Shown one piece after another: positions 57,981 through 64,000 of a DNA stretch of 64,000 nt. The notes below the pieces were generated by a model. The model searched no databases. It saw nothing but the letters and a program-made list of their open reading frames with translations, and was not told the DNA's origin. Source of the DNA: Blepharisma stoltei (Eukaryota; Ciliophora; Heterotrichea; Heterotrichida; Blepharismidae); NCBI GenBank assembly GCA_914767885.1, contig CAJZBQ010000021.1, positions 1 to 64,000 on the forward strand, read 5' to 3'. How positions within the stretch are numbered: the first letter of the stretch is position 1; each line of letters opens with the position of its first letter. The translations under genes and the position numbers were made by a program.

Positions 57981-59352
57981 TTACTTCCAGAATCTGATAG
58001 CTCTTGGCTGGACTCCTTCCACAGTTGTGTTTTCTTCTACATTGCACCAGTAGTCGTTAATGAGTTTTTGGTCGTCATCACTGTTAAGGTCGAATTTTTT
58101 CCTGTCATAGTACTCCCACTGTGGGTGTTCCAAAAGCTCTGGTGGGACGTCTTGGCCTCTCCAGCACAAGCAGCCTTTAATATCTATCCCTTTTCCTATT
58201 GAATTTTCCAATAAAAATACATTTTTGCTTTATTTATTTTATTTCTGTATAAGTTTCCGTCAGCTCCATAAATTCCGAGAGTTCCAAAAGACCATCTTCT
58301 AAGTCCTTCCATTCTGTGTAAAAATCCGTCTAAGAGGTTTTCAGTCAGGTACAAGACTTGGCACTCTCCTTCTAATTTTTGGTATTTGAAGTACCAGACA
58401 CTCCAGCCTTCTTTATCAACTTTTTCCCAGAAGTGGTGGATTATGGATCTCTTGTCAGCGCAGTTGGCGTAGATCTTTTTCCATTCATCAAGGACAAAGG
58501 ATGTAGGAGGGAGTATGCTTTTTTCCTAGAAAAAATGATTATTGTTAGTATTTTTAGTATTTTTATATATAAAATAATACAGAATAGCTCAAATGGGTGG
58601 ACTTTTTTCTCTTCTTTTTCTTCCTCTTCTTCATCTTCTGCCTTTTTCTTTGGTTTTTTGGCTTCTTCTTTTGGTTTTGGTTTCTCTTTGACCTCTTCTA
58701 CAGGCTTAGAGACGGCTTCTGGAGCTTTTAAGGCAACCTTGGCAAGCTTGGCAGGTCCCCAGACTTTTTGGAATTCAGGAAGGGAAGATACACTTAAGAA
58801 CCATTTGGCGACGCCTTGAAGTGGCTTTCTGTAAGGTTCGTCAAAAAGAGCTCTGAAAGCCCAGACAAGGCTTGAGGCGACAGCGACGTCAGCTAATGTC
58901 AAAGCTTGGCTGACCAAAAAATTTTCCTTTTTGAGCCTTTCGTTGATGATGAAAAGGAACTTTTTGACGTCAGTTTGGGCTTGTTTGAGGGTAGCGTCAC
59001 AGGTAGGGACTTTTCCGAAGACAAAGTTGAGCCAGGTGTGGAGTGGCTTTTCGAGCTCATCGTGGGAGTACTCAAGCCACTGGTCAACTTCGGCCTTGTG
59101 AATAGGATTGGCTGGGTATAAAGCGGATCCACCGACTGCTGCAAGGTATCTGATGGCTGAGCTTGATCTGGCAATGCTACCTTCAGGGGTCTCGAGGACA
59201 GGGAGAGTCTTAAATACAGACTTGGCTGCGAAGTCTTTGGATTTTAAGAGAGCTGGGTCAAATGGAGGAATCTCGAGTTCGACTCCAGCGAAAGCAGCGA
59301 CGACTGCGATTTTGTTGCCTTCCCAATCACCGACCTGAGTGTGTAGCTTCAT
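57981..59352 (-). CDS. EEF1G: Elongation factor 1-gamma (eEF1B gamma)
   Basis: ATG 59350-59352, TAG at about 57981. Removing IESs of 71 and about 38 bp leaves 1263 nt and 420 residues. An N-terminal GST-like fold (VFKTLPVLETPEGSIARSSS) and C-terminal GST part (VDQWLEYSHDELEKPLHTWL, LVSQALTLADVAVASSLVWA) come first. An acidic/basic linker (KKPKKKAEDEEEEEKEEKK) follows. Then the EF1G domain (FVLDEWKKIYAN, HHFWEKVDKEGWSVWYFKY, RRWSFGTLGIYG, CLCWRGQD, and a C terminus ending RAIRFWK). It is the structural subunit of the eEF1B exchange factor that recharges eEF1A with GTP in translation. Length matches the usual about 420-440 residues. Arranged tail to tail with VPS52, 16 bp apart. Confidence 0.93.
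58212..58249. other. Very short IES in EF1-gamma, about 38 bp
   Basis: Needed to join Asp-Gly-Asn-Leu to the C-terminal frame. TA pairs at 58212-58213 and 58250-58251 are in phase, giving 38 bp; another TA pair would give 32 bp. AT-rich and contains stops if retained. Confidence 0.65.
58514..58584. other. Short IES in EF1-gamma, 71 bp
   Basis: TA-bounded at 58514-58515 and 58585-58586. Excision restores the conserved Pro-Phe-Glu-Leu-Leu-Pro-Pro-Thr-Ser-Phe-Val-Leu-Asp-Glu-Trp junction of the EF1G domain. Confidence 0.92.
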
Positions 59353-59996
59353 TTTTATCCACAGAGTTATAAGGTCAGGGAAATATGGAAAGTGATAGAA
59401 GCGGATAAGAAAATTTGTGAAAAATTGGGAAATATAAGGAAAAAGGATTTTGATATTTTTTGTGTGAGTTTGGGTTGGGAATATATAAATTATTTTTTGG
59501 ATATTGAAATGAATGTTGTCCATAAATAATGCAAACTTGTTTAAAATGAACTATTATATTAATAGTAAAGCTATAGAAAATTTGGGGCAGATTAGGCGTT
59601 AGAAAATTATATTGGTATATAATCATATTTTGGTTATAAATTGTGTCAGAAAAAGTCTGCATAATAGGAGGAGTAAGAGGAATTATTAACTCAAAAATTG
59701 CTAAAGACTATGGTCTAATTCCTTATGTTCTAGATAAATCTGAATCCTGGGAGGACTAAGAAAATAGATTTTAAATCAAATGGAGAATTCTGAATTTAAT
59801 GCCGATTTTAAACTAAATTAAATCATACTAATAAGGAAAATAAATTGTTTATTAGTAATTGAAATGATAATTATACACAAAATAATCCAAATTAATTTTC
59901 TATGATAAATCAATACTAGATGTAAAATAAAAATCTTGATGCAAATTATATATATTCGCAATTATTCATGAGAAATGGAGAATTCGGTTATAAATT
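59353..59996. other. Intergenic region between EF1-gamma and monooxygenase 2
   Basis: Divergent promoter space. Apart from the broken monooxygenase fragment (59643-59759) it is AT-rich with nothing recognised. Confidence 0.5.
59643..59759 (+). pseudogene. 5' fragment of a flavin monooxygenase
   Basis: Encodes a near copy of the first about 40 codons of monooxygenase 2 (VCIIGG, KIAKDYGLIPYVLDKSESW). The start codon is GTG instead of ATG, one Gly codon of the FAD motif is missing, and it ends at a TAA after Glu-Asp. The preceding GGTTATAAATT is also duplicated. A truncated tandem duplicate, not a gene. Confidence 0.85.
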
Positions 59997-61493
59997 ATGT
60001 CAGAAGAAGTCTGCATAATAGGAGGAGGCGTCAGCGGGATTGTTAGCTCTAAGATTGCTAAAGATCACGGACTAATTCCTTATATCCTAGATAAATCTGA
60101 ATCCTGGGGAGGAATATGAAAAGACTCTCCAAACAGCATAGGAGTCTGGCGAAATTTAATAACCAACACTTCTAAATACCTTTGCAGCTTTTCTGATTAT
60201 CCCTGGCCTGAATCTACTCCTACATACCCATCTAATCAAGAAGTTCGGGATTATTTTGCATCCTATATAAATCTGCGTTCATTAGAAAGCTATTTTCACT
60301 TCAATTGTAAGGTCATTTATGTGGGAAAACAAGAATCAGGATACTTGGTAAGGTGGGAAAATTTATTGACTAGAGAAATTTCTGAGAGGCATTTCCCTTA
60401 TGTTATTGTAGGGACTGGGCTATTTGCAAAAGAATATTTACCATTTCAGGTCCCTGAAAATTATCCTCAAGGAAAAATCGTCCATAGTGGACAATACAGA
60501 GATCCTAGTCTTTATTCTGGACAAAGAGTAATTGTGATAGGTGGGTCTATGAGTGCTTGTGATATAGCTGAAGACCTTCTGCCACATGCAAGAGAAGTCA
60601 TCCAAATAGTAAAAAACCCTTACATTCTTTTCAAAAGATACTATAATAACCTCCCAATTGATTTTTTCAGTATGACAAAATCTGTATCAAGTTTGACTAA
60701 AAATTTATCTCATCAAGAAAAGCTACAATTAATGCTAGGTTTTTACGATAAAGTTACTGAAAACTCCAAAGCCTGCCCCAATCTTCATATAGATTTTTCG
60801 ACTATAAAGTCCCCTTATGTCGGAATTACTAACAACTATAAAGATCTTGTAGAGCAAGACCGTATCCAAATAATAAAAACAGGAGTTTCCAGCATCTCAA
60901 GCTCAGGATTAGCCTTAGATAATGGAGAAGTAATAGACGCAGACACCATTTTCTTATGCACAGGCTTTGAATCTGACTTAAGTTTCTTAGATGCAGAAAT
61001 TCAGCAAAAAATCAGCTATTCTCCTCATGATAAACTTATCCCTGTCATTGGGTTTATGAATACAATACACCCAGAACTCCCTGGCCTTGCATTTTTAGGC
61101 ATGCAAAGAGGAAGCTTAATAGTAAAATTTGAAATGCAAGCAGAATTCGCTATCAGATTTTTTAAAAATCTGGTAAACTTGACAGAGGAAACTATAAATT
61201 CAGGAATTCGTTATGAATTTGGGGTTAGAAATGCAAACCCAAGGCCTCAGTTTCCATACCCTCTTCTTGAATATTTAGATAACATTGTAAATTTGATGGG
61301 CTTTAACAATGCAAACCAAGATGAAGATTTAATTAATTTCAGGGAAAATGTCATATATATACCTCAGTTATTCCGCCTTGATAGAGGTGAAGCCCAAGTT
61401 TCTCTTGCCAGACAAGTGATTGCAGAAATCAAAGAAAAATTCCATATAGAAAACAGCTTATATGAAAAATTTATGCTTTTTAATTATAAATAA
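59997..61493 (+). CDS. Flavin-containing monooxygenase-like protein 2
   Basis: ATG 59997, TAA 61491-61493, 498 residues, no insert and no intron. FAD motif IIGGGVSG (residues about 7-14), GGIW with Trp written TGA, HSGQYRDP, NADPH motif VIGGSMSACDIAEDL (about 180), CTGF near residue 320, and the C-terminal FRLDRGEAQVSLARQVI also found in paralogue 1. Likely an NADPH-dependent oxygenase of small N- or S-containing compounds; substrate unknown. The 30-codon stretch around the first TGA is what makes an unaware gene finder start it far too late. Confidence 0.9.
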
Positions 61494-61605
61494 ATTATTA
61501 AAAAAATACCAAAAATCCTAGATTTTTTAGGAAAATAATTATTTGCGATTAAAATAAATATACAAATTAACTAAAAAAATTTAAAATAAACTTTTATAAT
61601 TAATT

Positions 61606-64000
61606 ATGAAATTACGAAAAGAAACCATCAAAGTCTGTGTCAGGATGAGGCCTCTTCTCCGTCCATATGAAGATGAAGACGTCTGGACAATAGACCAGTC
61701 AAGAAATTCAATCTGCTCCATATCGAATCCGCTATTATCACCGCCCCTTGACCTTTCTCAAATTTCTTTAAATTCCTTACTTCCTGAAGAAATAAAATGG
61801 TGACATTACGGAAGATAGACTCCGAGATGCACTCCTATAAAGCAGGGTAGGACCTGTCCCGATGAAGCTGAAAATAGTGCCTCTGTCACGTTTTGAAGTA
61901 GGCCTTTGGGTTTTGGGGATGCCTGCCGAAAAGGGAAATTTTTTTCTCCCCGAAGGTTTTCCCTATCCCTGCCAGGTGGGCTAGACAGGTTTTGCCTCTC
62001 AATTAGTCTTTGCTCATTAGGACTAATGGGAATCCGGAAGAGTTTGCTCTAGCATAGGGATCTAATCCTTAGGTTAGGAGGGTTTACGCCAGATAGGCAG
62101 TCTAGTTGTCTATCCGCTTATGACCTTATAAGACTTAACTTAGCTTACTTCCTGCCATTTCAATTGAACAATAAAGGTAAATGCTTAGAAATTAAATTAG
62201 AACAAATTGTAATCAATTTTCAATAGAAAAAAATTTATACACTAAAAATAAAAAATTTTATTTGGAGCTAAATTTTACCGAAATCGAAATTTACTTATAG
62301 TTTAGGTAGAAATACAAAAGGAAATACATATTTATATAGAATTCAAAAATATTGCATATAACATAAGTTTCTTATTTTAGATTTTTTATTATTTAAAACT
62401 AAATATTATTATGCTAATTAACTCCTTTGAATTTGATTAGATTATTTAATTTAAAGGGAGTTAAAAGAAAGAGATGTGAGGCGCCGCTACACAGATTTTT
62501 TAGGGACCCAGCAATTTAATTTTGATAAAATTTATTCACCCTCAGACACTTCTCAAGGAATTTATGAGCAAACTTGTAAACCCATTGTGCATTCAGTTCT
62601 AGGTGGCTATAACGGTGCAATCTTTATGTATGGACAGACTACATCAGGTAAAACATATACAATGCTAGGAACGCCTGAATTGCCAGGCGTTTTGCCTTGT
62701 GCAATTCGAGATATTTTCAAATTATCCTTTATCTATTATCAATACTAAAATTTATATAGTCCATTATAATTCATTTTTTATATAAAAAAGCATAATTTCT
62801 TCAGAATCTGACTATGAGTTCAATATATGGGTGAGTTATTTAGAAATTTACAATGAGCAAATCAATGATTTATTGTCTCCTGGGTCCAGTAATTTAAAAA
62901 TTAAAGAAGATAAGCGCTTTGGGGTGCAGATTGTAGGGCTCACTCAGCATCAGGTATGAAGTTTTGACCAGGTAATCATGATCATGAATTTTGGAGAAGA
63001 ACATAGGATGTACCGAGAAACGAGCATTCATGAACATTCAAGCAGGTCACATACAATTTTTAGGGTGTATGTTGAAAGTGTAGATAAACAAGGGAAAAGA
63101 ACTTTTGGATGCTTAAATTTGATAGATTTGGCTGGCAGCGAAAGACTGAATGAATTCGAAGTAAAGGAACAAGAACAGCTAGGAGAAACAGGACATATTA
63201 ACAGGTCTTTATTTGTACTTGCACATGTGATTAATAAGCTGGCTGAAGGGAAGCAGCAACATATCCCATACAGAGATTCCAAACTGACCAGGATTCTGCA
63301 ACAAGCCTTAGGCGGGAACTCTTTAGCCGTTATTATTTGTACCATTTCTCCAGCCGGCATGAATTTTCACCAAACTTTATCCACCCTAAGATTTGCAACT
63401 AGGGCCAAAACAGTTCAAAATGACCCTCAAATAAATGAAATTACAGACGATTCTTCATCAATCCAACAATATAAGCTTGAAATTGACAAACTTAAATCAG
63501 AACTAGACATAAATAACCAAACCTTAGTAAAAATTGATAAGCAAAACAAAGAGCTGGTAAAGCAGCTGCAAATTTATATTGACGAAGCAAATACCTATAA
63601 AGAAGCCTTAAAAAATTCGCATATAGCTAGCGAAAATTCTGATAAATCAGGAGAAATAAAGCAGCTGCGTGAAAAAATATGGAATTTTCTATGATAAAAG
63701 CAGCATTTTTCCTATAAAATACTTTGTTTTTATTTAATTTAAAATTGTATATAATGCTTTGGTCGGTATGTTTGAGGAAGAAAAAGTCAAGAAAAACCTG
63801 CTTGAAAGTGAGCTAAAATCCCAAAACAAAAAATTCGAAGAATTCATGCAAAATCATAAAGAGACACAAAAGCAGCTGGAAGACTACTTAAAAGGCCAAA
63901 GGCCAGTTGTCCAAGTTTCTGAAGGGAATTTTATAGAAAATATTGTGGCGACTATCAACACTGAGCTTACCAAAGAGCTTACAGGCAATAAAATATGAAT
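61606..64000 (+). CDS. Kinesin motor protein, kinesin-7-like, cut by the window end
   Basis: ATG 61606; the frame is still open at 64000. Removing three IESs (61778-62461, 62723-62792, 63678-63747) gives one frame. The motor domain shows [11 protein letters not shown], the P-loop [12 protein letters not shown], switch [12 protein letters not shown], switch [14 protein letters not shown], and [20 protein letters not shown] short neck and coiled coil follow ([39 protein letters not shown]). The motor is N-terminal and closest in feel to CENP-E/kinesin-7, but that subfamily call is tentative. It should move toward microtubule plus ends. TGA is read as Trp in Gln-Val-Trp-Ser-Phe and at the last visible codons. 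Confidence 0.9.
61778..62461. mobile_element. A-family IES in kinesin gene carrying nested insert D9
   Basis: TA pairs at 61778-61779 and 62462-62463 are in phase and join Asn-Ser-Leu-Lys-Glu-Arg-Asp-Val. The right end is A-family (TAACTCCCTTTAAATT on the minus strand). Insert D9 (61787-62143) sits just inside the left end. Total 684 bp. Confidence 0.75.
61787..62143. mobile_element. Germline insert D9, nested, 11-bp target duplication
   Basis: 357 bp, flanked by CTTACTTCCTG at 61776-61786 and 62144-62154. Starts AAGAAATAAAATGGTGAC with the D motif. Its middle is homologous to D4 (27300-27480). GC-richer than its surroundings. Confidence 0.78.
62723..62792. other. Short IES in kinesin gene, 70 bp
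   Basis: TA-bounded, AT-rich. Excision gives Asp-Ile-Phe-Lys-Leu-Ile-Ser-Ser-Glu-Ser in the motor domain, in frame. Confidence 0.88.
63678..63747. other. Short IES in kinesin gene, 70 bp
   Basis: TA-bounded, AT-rich. Excision gives Arg-Glu-Lys-Ile-Tyr-Asn-Ala-Leu-Val-Gly in the coiled coil, in frame. Same length as the other short IES in this gene. Confidence 0.8.

Noticed and set aside
58441-59523. 360-codon ORF covering EF1-gamma with a long extra start and end
   Set aside because: The family start is the Met at 59352, and the last part runs through a 71-bp IES; the real C terminus is at 57981.
61606-61803. Short 65-residue gene
   Set aside because: It is only the first exon-like piece of the kinesin, ending in insert D9.
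1-64000. Stentor as the source organism
   Set aside because: Stentor shares the telomere unit and 15-nt introns but uses the standard code; TGA as Trp points to Blepharisma.

Overview
The window looks like the end of a germline (micronuclear) chromosome of a heterotrich ciliate, most likely Blepharisma or a close relative. Four things seen in the sequence point there. (1) It opens with about 2.3 kb of CCCTAACA telomere repeat. (2) TGA is read as tryptophan in conserved positions, with TAA and TAG as stops. (3) Introns are 15 or 16 nt long with GT...AG ends. (4) Almost every gene is interrupted by AT-rich, foldback or GC-rich inserts that break the frame. Removing the inserts at TA pairs, or at one copy of a flanking direct repeat, restores uninterrupted proteins, which is how internal eliminated sequences (IESs) behave. 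I checked this by arithmetic: after the inserts and introns are removed, each gene reported as intact has a length divisible by three.

Layout. 1-2332 telomere. 3274-9039 (-) kelch/cysteine-rich membrane protein with seven inserts and five introns, followed by a decayed second copy (about 9900-11240). 11854-12910 (-) small membrane protein. 13066-14418 (+) cyclophilin-SYF2 fusion, uninterrupted. 14769-16504 (-) flavin monooxygenase 1. 16584-17700 large AT-rich inverted repeat. 18048-22680 (-) WD40-ankyrin-ion-channel fusion. 23414-31507 (+) very large Notch-repeat/beta-helix membrane protein. 31902-52090 is a tandem array: receptor 1 (-), secreted cysteine-rich protein A1 (+), receptor remnant (-), secreted protein A2 (+), receptor 2 (-) and receptor 3, a pseudogene (-). 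54119-55065 (+) beta-propeller protein. 55328-55398 (-) tRNA-Gly(CCC). 55736-57964 (+) VPS52. 57981-59352 (-) elongation factor 1-gamma. 59643-59759 broken duplicate of a monooxygenase start. 59997-61493 (+) flavin monooxygenase 2. From 61606 (+) a kinesin, cut by the window end.

The first 52 kb is rich in surface or secreted proteins (kelch/cysteine-rich, beta-helix, receptor-like, LamG-like cysteine-rich), many duplicated or decaying, as is common near chromosome ends. The last 10 kb holds conserved housekeeping genes with few, short inserts. The most interesting content is the set of inserted elements: (D) at least eleven mostly GC-richer inserts with 11-16 bp target duplications and, in most, a shared terminal motif; (C) five palindromic MITEs with TATAG ends; (A) and (B) AT-rich MITE-like families; two elements with 9-bp target duplications, one at a site with no TA pair; and short unique IESs of 38-136 bp. 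The duplicated receptor block also preserves empty sites that confirm several insertions.
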